This document shows, one piece after another, positions 15,470 to 24,344 of a stretch of 43,518 nucleotides of DNA. The notes beneath the pieces were generated by a model. It was not told where the DNA came from, searched no databases, and saw only the letters and a program-made list of their open reading frames with translations. The stretch's first letter is position 1. The number at the start of each line of letters is the position of its first letter. A program made the translations under genes and the position numbers. Source of the stretch: Pseudomonadota bacterium (GTDB lineage: Bacteria; Pseudomonadota; Gammaproteobacteria; Acidiferrobacterales; Sulfurifustaceae); assembly GCA_020354085.1 (NCBI GenBank), contig CP070641.1:1486384-1529901 (forward strand), given 5' to 3'.

Positions 15470-17194
15470 ATGCGCGCCTCCCGCCTGTTGCTGTCCACCG
15501 TCCGCGAAACACCGGCGGAGGCCGAAACCATCTCGCACAAGCTCATGCTGCGCGCCGGCATGATCCGCAAGCTGGCCGCCGGGATCTACACCTGGTTGCC
15601 ACTTGGGCTGCGGGTGCTGCGTCGGGTCGAGGCGATCGTGCGCGAAGAAATGGACCGCGCTGGCGCTCAAGAGGTGCTGATGCCCGCCGTGCAGCCGGCG
15701 GAGTTGTGGCAGGAGTCCGGTCGCTGGGACGTATACGGACCGGAGTTGCTGCGCCTCCAAGACCGGCACCGTCGCGATTTCTGTTTTGGTCCGACGCACG
15801 AAGAAGTCATCACCGACCTCATTCGGCGCGAGATCAAGAGCTATCGCCAACTGCCGGCGAACTTCTACCAGATTCAGATGAAGTTCCGCGACGAGATCCG
15901 CCCGCGCTTTGGCGTGATGCGCGCCCGTGAGTTCCTGATGAAGGACGCCTATTCCTTCCACGTCGACCAGGCCTCGCTCAAGGAAACTTACGACGTGATG
16001 TACGACACCTACTCGCGTATCTTCCGGCGCGTGGGGCTCGCCTTTCGGCCGGTGGCGGCCGATACCGGCGCCATCGGCGGCAGCGCTTCGCACGAATTCC
16101 ACGTGCTCGCCGACTCCGGCGAGGACGCCATCGCTCTCTGCAACGCCTGCGACTACGCGGCCAATGTCGAGCTGGCCACCGCCCTGCCGCCGTTCGGCAA
16201 GCGCGCTGCCCCCACGGCGGCGATGGAGCCAGTCGCCACCCCGGGGCAGCACACGATCGAAGAAGTGAGCCGCTTTCTGAAAGTCGACCCGAAACGGACA
16301 CTCAAGACACTGCTCGTGCGCGGCACCGGCGGCGTGGTGGCGCTGGTACTACGCGGCGATCACGAGCTCAACCCGATCAAGGCCGAGAAACTCGCGCATG
16401 TCGCCAAGCCCCTTGAGTTTGTCACACCGGGAGAGGTCGAGGCCGTGGCGCACTGCGAACCCGGTTCCATCGGGCCGGCGGGTCTCGCGATCCAGGTGAT
16501 CGCCGATGAATCAGCCGCGCGCTTGGCGGACTTTGTCTGCGGCGCCAACAAGGACGGCCAACACCTGCGCAACGTCAACTGGGGGCGCGACTTGCCGGAG
16601 CCGGAAGTGGCCGATATCCGCAACGTCATCGCCGGCGATCCCTGCCCTGGCAACGAGGGCAAGTGCAACGGCACGCTCGAAATCCGGCGCGGCATCGAGG
16701 TCGGTCACATTTTTCAGCTCGGCACCAAGTACAGCGAGGCCATGCAGGCGACCGTGCTCGATGATGCCGGGCGCACGGTGGTCATGCCCATGGGCTGCTA
16801 CGGCATCGGCGTGTCACGCGTGGTGGCCGCCGCCATCGAACAAAATCACGACGACAACGGCATCATCTGGTCGGACGCCATCGCGCCTTTTCAAGTGGCC
16901 CTGGTGCCGATTGGTTATCACAAGTCACAGGCGGTGCGCACCGCCGCCGAAGAGCTTTACCACACGCTCACCGGGGCAGGCTTCGATGTGTTGTTCGACG
17001 ACCGCAATGAGCGGCCTGGGGTCATGTTCGCCGATCTCGACTTGATCGGCATCCCGCACCGGCTGGTGCTGGGCGACAAAGGGCTCGCCAAGGGCACAGC
17101 AGAATACAAGGGTCGGCGCGATGAGAAGGCGCGCGACATTGCGCTCGCCAACGTAACCACGGAGCTTTTTCAAGCCTTGCGTCTGATCGACTGA
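15470..17194 (+). CDS. proS: Prolyl-tRNA synthetase
   Basis: The 574-residue enzyme charges tRNA-Pro. It starts MRASRLLLSTVRETPAEAET and shows class II motif 1 (EEMDRAGAQEVLMPAVQPAE), motif 2 (NFYQIQMKFRDEIRPRFGVM, then RAREFLMKDAYSFH) and motif 3 (PMGCYGIGVSRVVAAAIEQN). The YbaK-like editing insertion sits between motifs 2 and 3 (about residues 235-385), as in the long bacterial ProRS. The anticodon-binding domain is C-terminal. Length and all motifs are normal. The ATG has only a weak ribosome-binding site but fits the family start. Confidence 0.98.
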   Translation: MRASRLLLSTVRETPAEAETISHKLMLRAGMIRKLAAGIYTWLPLGLRVLRRVEAIVREEMDRAGAQEVLMPAVQPAELWQESGRWDVYGPELLRLQDRHRRDFCFGPTHEEVITDLIRREIKSYRQLPANFYQIQMKFRDEIRPRFGVMRAREFLMKDAYSFHVDQASLKETYDVMYDTYSRIFRRVGLAFRPVAADTGAIGGSASHEFHVLADSGEDAIALCNACDYAANVELATALPPFGKRAAPTAAMEPVATPGQHTIEEVSRFLKVDPKRTLKTLLVRGTGGVVALVLRGDHELNPIKAEKLAHVAKPLEFVTPGEVEAVAHCEPGSIGPAGLAIQVIADESAARLADFVCGANKDGQHLRNVNWGRDLPEPEVADIRNVIAGDPCPGNEGKCNGTLEIRRGIEVGHIFQLGTKYSEAMQATVLDDAGRTVVMPMGCYGIGVSRVVAAAIEQNHDDNGIIWSDAIAPFQVALVPIGYHKSQAVRTAAEELYHTLTGAGFDVLFDDRNERPGVMFADLDLIGIPHRLVLGDKGLAKGTAEYKGRRDEKARDIALANVTTELFQALRLID

Positions 17195-17240
17195 GTCGCA
17201 ACCCGGGCTACACCAATCCCCACGACCGAGGAGACGAATC

Positions 17241-17759
17241 GTGCTTGCACTGCGAATATCGCCGATAACCAAAGTCCAAATTATTGTCGGCCTGTTGTTC
17301 GCTGGTTTGGCGGGATCGGCCTTGGCCGACGCCTTCGAGCGCGGCAGCGTCGGGGTGACGCTCGGTATCGGCACGGGGCAGGTCAACAACAACGACTACT
17401 ACACCGTTGGCTTAGGGGTTAACTACTACGTCTTGAATGGCCTGTCGCTCAGCCTCTATGGCGAGACACGACAGGGTATCGAGCCCACCATCAACAAGCT
17501 GAGCCCCGGGATCGGCTACGTGTTCTCCACGCGCGGACCGATCAAGCCCTACGTCGGTGCGTTCTACCGGCGGACCTATGTGGAGAACTTCGATGACTTC
17601 GATGCCTACGGCGGACGCGCCGGCGTCTATCTTGCCATGGGCGGCAATGCCTATCTCAGCATTGGCGGCGTGTACGAGAAGCTGCACGATTGCCAAGATA
17701 CGGCGACCATCAAGTGCTCGGACGCCTACGGCGAGATTGGTCTGACCTTCGCCTTCTAG
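17241..17759 (+). CDS. Outer-membrane beta-barrel-like protein
   Basis: The 172-residue protein starts at a GTG after GAGGAGACGAATC. The signal peptide ends near GSALA-DAF. The mature part shows alternating strands typical of an eight-stranded barrel (GSVGVTLGIGTGQV, YYTVGLGVNYYVLNGLSLSL, IKPYVGAFYRRTYV, GRAGVYLAMGGNAYLSIGGV) and ends YGEIGLTFAF, a terminal phenylalanine suited to BAM recognition. Two cysteines (DCQDTATIKCSD) could form a loop disulfide. Function is unknown. It converges with the RelA/SpoT gene. Confidence 0.75.
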   Translation: MLALRISPITKVQIIVGLLFAGLAGSALADAFERGSVGVTLGIGTGQVNNNDYYTVGLGVNYYVLNGLSLSLYGETRQGIEPTINKLSPGIGYVFSTRGPIKPYVGAFYRRTYVENFDDFDAYGGRAGVYLAMGGNAYLSIGGVYEKLHDCQDTATIKCSDAYGEIGLTFAF

Positions 17760-17773
17760 TTGCGCGCGAAACG

Positions 17774-19996
17774 TCAGCTCGCGCGGCGGTGGACGCTCAG
17801 CACGTTCGGCAACTTGTCAATTAGGGCCAAGATACGGCTCAGCGTTTCGAGGTTGGGGATCTCGAGCGTAAAGGTCATGCGCGCGATGTGATCGTGTTTG
17901 TCGGTTTGGGTGTTGACCGCGACGACGTTCACCCGCTCGTTGGCCAATAGGCTCGTGATATCGCGCAACAGGCCCGAGCGATCATGCGCGGTGATCGCGA
18001 TTTCCACCGGGTAGGTACGATCCGGCTGCTCGCCCCAGTTTACTTCGATCAAGCGCTCGCCGTGCTCGTCTTGGTGTCTAAGCGCGTTCAAGCAATCCTG
18101 GCGGTGCACGGTAATGCCCTGAGCGCGCGTGATGAAACCGACGATGGCATCGCCCGGCACCGGGTTGCAGCACTTGGCCATGCGCGCCAGCAGATTGCCC
18201 ACACCCTGAACGCTTACCCCGGTCGGCCCGCGCGAGGTCGTTGCCGGCCGCGCTGTAGGCAACGCCGGCCGCTCGACCGGTGCGACCGGTGCGACCGGTG
18301 ATACCAACGCGTGCGCCGCGTTCATGATTTGCGTAGATTTCACCTCGCCGCGGCCGATGGCGGCGAACAAGTCTTCGGGCTTGGCAAAATCAAACTGCGC
18401 CGCAAGCTTTTCAAAGTTCACATCCGCCAGCCCCAAGCGGTGCAGCTCGCGGTCAAGAGTGGCGCGGCCCTCAGCGACGCTGGCCTCGTAGTTCTGCTGA
18501 CGAAAGTAATGCTGCACCTTCTGCCGCGCCTTGCTCGTAGCCAGATAGCCAAGATGAGGCGAGAGCCAGTCGCGCGACGGGCTGCCCTCCTTGACCGTCA
18601 GAACCTCCACGCGATCGCCGGTAGCGAGCACGTGGGTGAGCGGCACCATATGGCCGTTGACCTTGGCTCCCCGGCAACGATGGCCGACATTGGTGTGAAT
18701 GTAGTAGGCAAAGTCGAGCGGCGTGGCCCCCGCCGCCAAGTCGACAATATTGCCCTTCGGGGTGAACACGTAGACGCGCTCGCTGAACACCTCGGACTTG
18801 AACTGATCGACGAAGTCGGAGGCCTCCGCCACCTCGTCTTTCCATTCGAGCAGGCTGCGCAACCATGTGATCTTGTCGTCGAATCCCTTGTCCCCCTTGG
18901 CGCCTTCCTTGTATCGCCAGTGCGCGGCGACCCCAAGCTCCGATTCGCGGTGCATGTCGGCGGTGCGAATCTGCACTTCAACGGTCTTGCCTTCGGGTCC
19001 GATCACCGCGGTGTGGATTGAGCGATAGTTGTTTTCCTTTGGCGTGGCGATGTAGTCGTCGAATTCACCGGGAACGTGCTGCCAAAGCGAGTGCACAACG
19101 CCGAGCGCTGCGTAACAATCGCGTATCGACTGCGTGAGGACACGAACTGCGCGCACGTCAAAGATCTGTTCGAAGTCCTTGCCCTTGCGCCGCATCTTTC
19201 GCCAAATGCTATAGATGTGCTTGGCGCGGCCGCTGACCTCGGCCTCGACCTGCGCGGCCTTTAGCTCCTGCGCAAGACGTGCGACGAAGCTATCGATATA
19301 CGCCTCACGATCGACGCGCCGCTCGGCCAGCCAAGACGCAATCTCCTTGTAGGTCGTAGGCTCCAGATAACGGAACGCCAGATCTTCCAGCTCCCACTTC
19401 ATCTGCCAGATGCCGAGGCGATTGGCGAGCGGCGCAAAGATATCCATGGTCTCGCGCGCGATGCGCTGCTGCCGGTCAGGGGGCAAGGCACCGAGGGTAC
19501 GCATGTTGTGCAGCCGATCGGCCAGTTTGATCAACACCACCCGAACATCCTCGGCCATGGCGAGCAACATCTTGCGCAAGGATTCCGCCTGCGCGTGGTC
19601 CCTGTGCGCTGAGACGTCAGGCTGAAACTCCTGAATCACTTTCATCTTGGTAACGCCATCGACCAAGGCAGCGATGCGTGGACCGAACTCGACCTTGATA
19701 TCTTCAATGGTCGTGGGGGTGTCCTCCGCCACGTCATGCAATAGAGCCGCCGTGATCACCTCGGCGTCGAGCTTGAGTTCGGCAAGGATCTGCGCCACCG
19801 CCAGGGAGTGCAGTACGTAGGGTTCACCCGACGCCCGCGTCTGGCCGGTATGCGCATCGTGCGCACGCTCACAGGCGCGTCGCAACGTTTCGCGTTCGCT
19901 GGGGGAAAGATTCGCCCCCAGCGCCTGCAGCCACTGTTCGACGTCGACCGACGAACTGCCGGTCAGCCCGGGTTGTGGGGAAGTAACCTTGACCAT
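17774..19996 (-). CDS. RelA/SpoT-type (p)ppGpp synthetase/hydrolase
   Basis: The 740-residue protein has the full long-RSH layout. The N-terminal HD domain keeps the hydrolase metal ligands (His63, HD at 87-88, Asp160 in LADRLHNMRT). The synthetase domain at about 250-390 includes YRSIHTAVIGPEGKTVEVQI. A TGS domain near 410-470 (VYVFTPKGNIVDLAAGATPL) and a C-terminal ACT domain at about 665-740 complete it. With an intact HD site it is probably bifunctional, although its place as the only RSH in the window does not settle whether it is RelA or SpoT. The linker near residue 570 contains an in-frame 9-bp tandem repeat. Confidence 0.95.
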   Translation of the reverse strand: MVKVTSPQPGLTGSSSVDVEQWLQALGANLSPSERETLRRACERAHDAHTGQTRASGEPYVLHSLAVAQILAELKLDAEVITAALLHDVAEDTPTTIEDIKVEFGPRIAALVDGVTKMKVIQEFQPDVSAHRDHAQAESLRKMLLAMAEDVRVVLIKLADRLHNMRTLGALPPDRQQRIARETMDIFAPLANRLGIWQMKWELEDLAFRYLEPTTYKEIASWLAERRVDREAYIDSFVARLAQELKAAQVEAEVSGRAKHIYSIWRKMRRKGKDFEQIFDVRAVRVLTQSIRDCYAALGVVHSLWQHVPGEFDDYIATPKENNYRSIHTAVIGPEGKTVEVQIRTADMHRESELGVAAHWRYKEGAKGDKGFDDKITWLRSLLEWKDEVAEASDFVDQFKSEVFSERVYVFTPKGNIVDLAAGATPLDFAYYIHTNVGHRCRGAKVNGHMVPLTHVLATGDRVEVLTVKEGSPSRDWLSPHLGYLATSKARQKVQHYFRQQNYEASVAEGRATLDRELHRLGLADVNFEKLAAQFDFAKPEDLFAAIGRGEVKSTQIMNAAHALVSPVAPVAPVERPALPTARPATTSRGPTGVSVQGVGNLLARMAKCCNPVPGDAIVGFITRAQGITVHRQDCLNALRHQDEHGERLIEVNWGEQPDRTYPVEIAITAHDRSGLLRDITSLLANERVNVVAVNTQTDKHDHIARMTFTLEIPNLETLSRILALIDKLPNVLSVHRRAS
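18274..18300. repeat. Three exact copies of a 9-bp tandem repeat inside RSH gene
   Basis: CGACCGGTG is repeated three times without mismatch. On the coding (minus) strand it gives the repeated tripeptide in SPVAPVAPVERP, a flexible linker between the helical region and the ACT domain. In-frame change in copy number would alter only linker length. Confidence 0.85.
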
Positions 19997-20213
19997 TGTA
20001 GGCGTGTCACATGGGGTTGGGCGATCGCTATTTGAAGGCGACGGGGACTATCGCCAGCCCTCGCGCGAGTACTAACAGCTCATTTCGTTGTGTGCGTCGT
20101 CAGCTTACCGTCTGTCTTCGGGCGCCTCAAATACTCCCCGTGCCTTGCAAGCCAGCTAGAACCTGCTCTAATTTGATCAAAAGCGATGCCGCATCCCGCC
20201 CGTGCCCTCCCCG

Positions 20214-20789
20214 ATGATCAATCAGTCCTACCGCGCCTGGCTTCTTGCCGTTTGCATCAGCGCTGCCACGCCCCTTGTTAGCCATGCCCAAGAGGTGGAT
20301 CCGGAGTTACGCCGCCTGTTGCAGATTGCGGCCGAGGCTTCGGATAGCTTTCCGGACCGGTTCGATGCGGAAGTGTGGCTGTTCGACATGTCCCGACGCC
20401 TGGATCGCAAGGTGCCTGACCCGAGTTTTCGTCTGGAGCTGCTCAAGCACGTGCACTACGAGGCGACGCGCGCAAAATTGACGCCCGAGCTGGTGCTCGC
20501 CGTCATCGAAGTCGAGAGTAACTTCGATCAATTCGCCATCTCGTCCGCCGGTGCCCGCGGCCTGATGCAGGTGATGCCCTTCTGGCTGAAGGAGATCGGC
20601 AAACCAGGAGACAGCCTGTTCCGCCTGCAGACCAACCTGCGCTATGGCTGCACCATTCTTAAGTACTACCTCGACAAGGAGCGCGGCAATCTGAACTTGG
20701 CGTTACGCCGTTATCACGGCAGCATGCGCGACCGCAGTTACCCAGCCAAGGTCGACCATCTCCTCAAGGTGCGCTGGTATCGCCAGTAG
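20214..20789 (+). CDS. Lytic transglycosylase, SLT domain
   Basis: The 191-residue exported protein is a lytic transglycosylase of the Slt type. A signal peptide (INQSYRAWLLAVCISAATPL, cleavage about SHAQ-E) leads to the catalytic domain with glutamate in VIEVESNFDQFAISSAGARG, followed by LMQVMPFW, the N-L-R-Y-G block TNLRYGCTILKYYLD and LRRYHGS. It would cleave peptidoglycan with formation of 1,6-anhydromuramic acid. The ATG at 20214 and a GTG four codons upstream are both possible, and neither has a clear ribosome-binding site. Confidence 0.88.
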   Translation: MINQSYRAWLLAVCISAATPLVSHAQEVDPELRRLLQIAAEASDSFPDRFDAEVWLFDMSRRLDRKVPDPSFRLELLKHVHYEATRAKLTPELVLAVIEVESNFDQFAISSAGARGLMQVMPFWLKEIGKPGDSLFRLQTNLRYGCTILKYYLDKERGNLNLALRRYHGSMRDRSYPAKVDHLLKVRWYRQ

Positions 20790-20817
20790 CTCCAGCAGTT
20801 CGTTGGAAAACGCGCTG

Positions 20818-21096
20818 CTAGCCTCGGACGCGGAAATCCGTGTGATGTTCAGGCTTGGATTCCTCGATCCGCACTTCTTCGACGCGGGCCGTCGGCGGGC
20901 CTTGCCACAACCAACGCTCAAGATCCCGTAACTGATGCTCGCTACCACAGGCCAGTAATTCCACCCGGCCATCTGCGAGATTGCGCACCCATCCGCTCAC
21001 ACCAAGGCCGCGCGCGGTTTTCTCCGTCGCCGCGCGGAAAAACACGCCCTGCACGCGGCCACTCACGAAGTAATGGCGGCAGACCTTTTCGTCCAC
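20818..21096 (-). CDS. acyP: Acylphosphatase
   Basis: This 92-residue protein carries the two acylphosphatase signatures: GRVQGVFFRAATEKTARGLG, with the catalytic arginine, and GWVRNLADGRVELLACG, with the catalytic asparagine. It hydrolyses acyl phosphates such as carbamoyl phosphate in the cytoplasm. It begins 12 bases after the adaptor gene on the same strand and is probably the last gene of that transcript. Confidence 0.95.
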   Translation of the reverse strand: MDEKVCRHYFVSGRVQGVFFRAATEKTARGLGVSGWVRNLADGRVELLACGSEHQLRDLERWLWQGPPTARVEEVRIEESKPEHHTDFRVRG

Positions 21097-21108
21097 GGTG
21101 ACGATGCC

Positions 21109-21876
21109 TCAGGGAAACTCCACGCGCGCCGTTTGCCCGCCACGCAAGACGGCGTCCGTCGCACTGAAGGTGACCCCCACCTGGTACAGCGGATCCTTGC
21201 CGGCTTGTCCGGCGAGCGCTTCGCGCGCAATCGATTTAATCGTCCCCGGATAGCGTTTTCCCGCCACCGTGACGCTGACCGCCTGTCCCAGTTGCCGCTT
21301 GTCGAGCTCCGCACCGGGTACCTGAGTGATGGCGAGAAATTCTCCATGGGCGGCCAGCACCACCACCGGTCGGGACTCAAGCGCCGCCACCACGCTCTGA
21401 CCAGGTTGCGCCTGGACCGCAAGTATCGTCGCATCAAACGGGGCCAGGATGCGTGAGCGCGCAAGATTGTATTGCGCCCGCTTTAACGCCGCACGCGCTT
21501 CCATCAATGCGCCGTCGGCGCGCTTGATCTTAAGGCGCGTATTGTCGAGCTCAGTGGTCGACGCAAGCTGCCGATCGTAGATTTCCTTCATGTGCTTGAA
21601 GTCGCGCGTCGCTTCATCGTAGTCGGCGCTGGCGCGCGCGACACCGCCTTGCGCCCGCTCGACCGCGGCTTGGAACGGCGTAGCGTCCAGCGCCACCAAC
21701 ACGTCACCTTGCTTGGCGCGTGCGCCTGCCTCGACATTTACCGCGGTCACGACCCCCGATACCGGCAGGCCAATCTCGACGCGACGCGCGAACTGCACCG
21801 TGGCGTCGAAGCCGGCGCCGATCGCCGTCGACGGCACCAATGACCACGCCAATACGGCAATCGACCAGGGTCTCAT
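21109..21876 (-). CDS. HlyD/RND-type periplasmic adaptor protein
   Basis: The 255-residue protein has a signal peptide (MRPWSIAVLAWSLVPSTAIG). Half of a lipoyl domain follows (EIGLPVSGVVTAVNVEAGAR, then AKQGDVLVALD), then an alpha-hairpin of about residues 75-145 (AQGGVARASADYDEATRDFK), the second lipoyl half (ILAPFDATILAVQAQPGQSV) and a beta-barrel. It is short for an RND adaptor and lacks an extended membrane-proximal domain. Its start overlaps the TolC-like gene by four bases. It would bridge an inner-membrane pump to the outer-membrane channel, but no pump gene is next to it. Confidence 0.85.
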   Translation of the reverse strand: MRPWSIAVLAWSLVPSTAIGAGFDATVQFARRVEIGLPVSGVVTAVNVEAGARAKQGDVLVALDATPFQAAVERAQGGVARASADYDEATRDFKHMKEIYDRQLASTTELDNTRLKIKRADGALMEARAALKRAQYNLARSRILAPFDATILAVQAQPGQSVVAALESRPVVVLAAHGEFLAITQVPGAELDKRQLGQAVSVTVAGKRYPGTIKSIAREALAGQAGKDPLYQVGVTFSATDAVLRGGQTARVEFP

Positions 21877-23204
21877 GGTTTCTGCTCCTTCGTGGTTGCC
21901 GGTGCCAACTTTCCGGTCAGGGCCTCGATACGCGCCCAGGCCAGTGCGAGATCAAAGTCCGCGCGCGCTGCCAGAAACTGGGCTTCAGTCAAGCGCACCA
22001 GGGCATCGCCCAGATTGGCCTGGACTTCAAGCTCATAGAGCGTGCGCGTGCGCTCGAGCGCTGTATCGCGGAAAAGCAAGCGCTGCTGGGCGGCCGTACG
22101 CTGCACTCTAAGCGTTTCGATCTCTTGGACGAGATCGAGAACCGCCTGCTGTAGCTCGTGCTCGATCTCGCCTACCCGCGCTTCGCGCGCCGATTTATCG
22201 GCGACGGCGCGCGCCACATCGGCGTCGGTCTCACCGCCGTCCAGGATCGGTATACGCAGATTGATGCCGACACGCCACTCGTTGCGTCCCAAGCCGCGTG
22301 CCTGCTCATAATCCGCGTACTCGGCCTCGCCGGAAAGCACTGGTCGGCGGCGTGCGCGCGCCGCCTCAATACTGCGATCGGACGCCTCCAGCTCCCTGCG
22401 TGCCGCGACTGCCGTCGGGTTGTTCTCAAACACTTCTTGGAGCAGCGCCTTGTAGTCAGGCACCTCCCGATCCAAGGCTGCGAGCTTGGGCCGAATGAGT
22501 TCGCCTGGTACGTCATTGGGGCGATTGATCGCCACCGCCAGTTGCAGGCGCGTGGCGGCCTGGCGCTTGTCGCTCGCCGTGCGTGCGATCAACGTTTCGC
22601 GGTAGCGATTCTCCGCCTCCAGCAGTTCGACCTCGGAAAGCTGGCCGATTTCATGTCGCTGGCGCAGGCGATCGTAGGTCACGTACTTGTGCGCCATATC
22701 CTCGTTGTCGACGGCGTAGCGCAAGTCGGCCAACAACACGTCGAAGTATCGCCGCATGATCTCCAGTCTTCGCCGTTGACGGCGATCGACCAGCGCCAAT
22801 CCGCGCCCAGCGAGCTCTGCGCCCGCCGCTGCCTCCAGCGCGCTTTGGCGACCAAAGTCGTAGAGTTGCTTGGAAAGCAACACGCGTGCCCGACTGTCAT
22901 TGATGTCCGGGCCGCCGATCGCCGGTTGTGCGCGCTCTGGCGTTACGTCGGCGAACAATCGCGTGCCGGCACGGGATTCCGCCTCAAGAACCCTCGCGCG
23001 GGCGCGTGCGATCTCGGCCTCGGCCAGCGCGAGCTGGGGGTGCGGTTCATCGGCGAACGTCAGCGCGTGCTCGAGACTAAGCGGCTTTGGAAGTGGCGGC
23101 GGAACCGGTGCGGGCTGCGACGCCCAAGCGGTCGATATGACTATCCACAGCACGCCCGCGACCCGCACGCACCCTTTCAGCCATCTTCCCCCGGCGCTCC
23201 TCAT
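21873..23204 (-). CDS. TolC-family outer membrane efflux protein
   Basis: The 443-residue protein has a signal peptide ending near WASQPA, then the internal twofold repeat of TolC-type coiled-coil barrels: LEHALTFADEPHPQLALAEA, AEIARARARVLEAESRAGTR, LDGGETDADVARAVADKSAR and VEALTEAQ-like LYELEVQANLGDALVRLTEA. The C-terminal LAWARIEALTGKL is typical. It is the first gene of the channel-adaptor-acylphosphatase run. It begins 45 bases after the thioredoxin-fold gene on the same strand. Confidence 0.9.
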   Translation of the reverse strand: MRSAGGRWLKGCVRVAGVLWIVISTAWASQPAPVPPPLPKPLSLEHALTFADEPHPQLALAEAEIARARARVLEAESRAGTRLFADVTPERAQPAIGGPDINDSRARVLLSKQLYDFGRQSALEAAAGAELAGRGLALVDRRQRRRLEIMRRYFDVLLADLRYAVDNEDMAHKYVTYDRLRQRHEIGQLSEVELLEAENRYRETLIARTASDKRQAATRLQLAVAINRPNDVPGELIRPKLAALDREVPDYKALLQEVFENNPTAVAARRELEASDRSIEAARARRRPVLSGEAEYADYEQARGLGRNEWRVGINLRIPILDGGETDADVARAVADKSAREARVGEIEHELQQAVLDLVQEIETLRVQRTAAQQRLLFRDTALERTRTLYELEVQANLGDALVRLTEAQFLAARADFDLALAWARIEALTGKLAPATTKEQKP

Positions 23205-23249
23205 GAGCGGTAGTGTAACGCCTGCTTGGCAGATTATGGGCGCGGCACG

Positions 23250-23813
23250 TCAGCGCGCGCTGCCGGCTGCAAGCCGCCGTTCGCGCTTGTAGACGGTGAA
23301 GTTCTTGTTCCTATAAACACCGTCGACGACAAACTCCCCGAGCCATATAAATTCTTCCGTCGTCATGTTGGCCCCGACGCTGCGCAACAAGGTCTCGCCG
23401 CCGCGGCCGACAAATACGAAGACCGGGGTGGCACGCACGTTGTAAGCCTTGAAGGCCAACTCCTTCACGGGCAATTCCTTGCCGGCAAAATCGGTGATGA
23501 CCGTATCGCCATTCTTGTCGAGGTGCAGCACGCGAAAGTGCTTGCGGTAGTAGTCCTGCACGTGCGGTTGACTCATGACGCTAGCTTTCATCTTCGCGCA
23601 CCACGGACAGTCTTCATCGTCGAACATCAAGAACAAGCCGGTCTTGCCTTGGCCGAGCGCGTCGTCGAGCTCTTCCTTAAGATTGCCGAAGCTTTGCTCG
23701 AAAAAATGCGTCATCGCATCGCGCGGTGTGGGCACGACGTCGGATGCCGCGTGCACGGCCACAGCGCCCAACCACAAAGCAGCCACTCCGACCGTGAACT
23801 TGTATTGCCCCAT
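23250..23813 (-). CDS. Exported thioredoxin-fold protein with CPWC motif
   Basis: The 187-residue protein has a signal peptide (MGQYKFTVGVAALWLGAVAV, cleavage about VHAA). A thioredoxin fold follows, with the redox motif DDEDCPWCAKMKASVMSQ, and the cis-proline segment AYNVRATPVFVFVGRGG. This resembles the SoxW/DsbD-gamma-like periplasmic reductases of sulfur bacteria and other thioredoxin-like exported proteins. Fifteen bases separate it from the TlpA-like gene upstream, so both are probably made together and could supply reductant to periplasmic proteins. The exact partner is unknown. Confidence 0.82.
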   Translation of the reverse strand: MGQYKFTVGVAALWLGAVAVHAASDVVPTPRDAMTHFFEQSFGNLKEELDDALGQGKTGLFLMFDDEDCPWCAKMKASVMSQPHVQDYYRKHFRVLHLDKNGDTVITDFAGKELPVKELAFKAYNVRATPVFVFVGRGGETLLRSVGANMTTEEFIWLGEFVVDGVYRNKNFTVYKRERRLAAGSAR

Positions 23814-23828
23814 CGTCTTAAGGCCAAC

Positions 23829-24344
23829 TCAGCCGGAGATAGGTTTCTGTCCGCGCAGCTTGGCCAGCATTTCTTCGAGTTGCTCCACGGTTACCGGCCC
23901 GACGCGATGCGCCGCAAGCTTGCCGTCCGGCGAGTAGAAGAGAAAGGTCGGAGTGCCGACGAACCGCCCGCCGCCTAGCATGCTGGCGACGGTGGGGTCA
24001 CCGATCAAATTGGGATACTCGAGCCCGTGGTCGCTAATGAACCGCAGCGCCTTGTCGCGCCCGCGCTCGGAGTCAACGGAAAGACCCAACACAGTCGCAT
24101 CGCGCTTCTTGTATTCATCGTAAAAGAAGGAGGTGTGGTGAATCTCGCGCCGGCAGATGGGGCAGTTCGACGACCACACCGCCACCACCGTCCACTTACC
24201 CTGCCCGATAAATTCATTGACGTTGCGGGTCTTGCCGTCTTGATCCTTGAGCACGACATTCGGGGTGCTCGCGCCTACCACTAACGGCATGGCCACCGAC
24301 GAGATGATCAGCCATCGAAAAATCCAAAACCTGAGTGTCGACAT
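23829..24344 (-). CDS. TlpA/ResA-like periplasmic thiol oxidoreductase
   Basis: The 171-residue protein has an N-terminal signal or anchor (MSTLRFWIFRWLIISSVAMP) and a redoxin fold: PNVVLKDQDGKTRNVNEFIG, the redox motif WSSNCPICRREI, then LGLSVDSERGRDKALRF and the cis-proline loop FVGTPTFLFYSPDGKL. TlpA/ResA proteins reduce disulfides during cytochrome c maturation or in related periplasmic pathways. The ATG at 24344 follows GGAGGAAGG; the open frame upstream adds 72 residues without family match. It heads the redox pair with the CPWC protein. Confidence 0.86.
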   Translation of the reverse strand: MSTLRFWIFRWLIISSVAMPLVVGASTPNVVLKDQDGKTRNVNEFIGQGKWTVVAVWSSNCPICRREIHHTSFFYDEYKKRDATVLGLSVDSERGRDKALRFISDHGLEYPNLIGDPTVASMLGGGRFVGTPTFLFYSPDGKLAAHRVGPVTVEQLEEMLAKLRGQKPISG

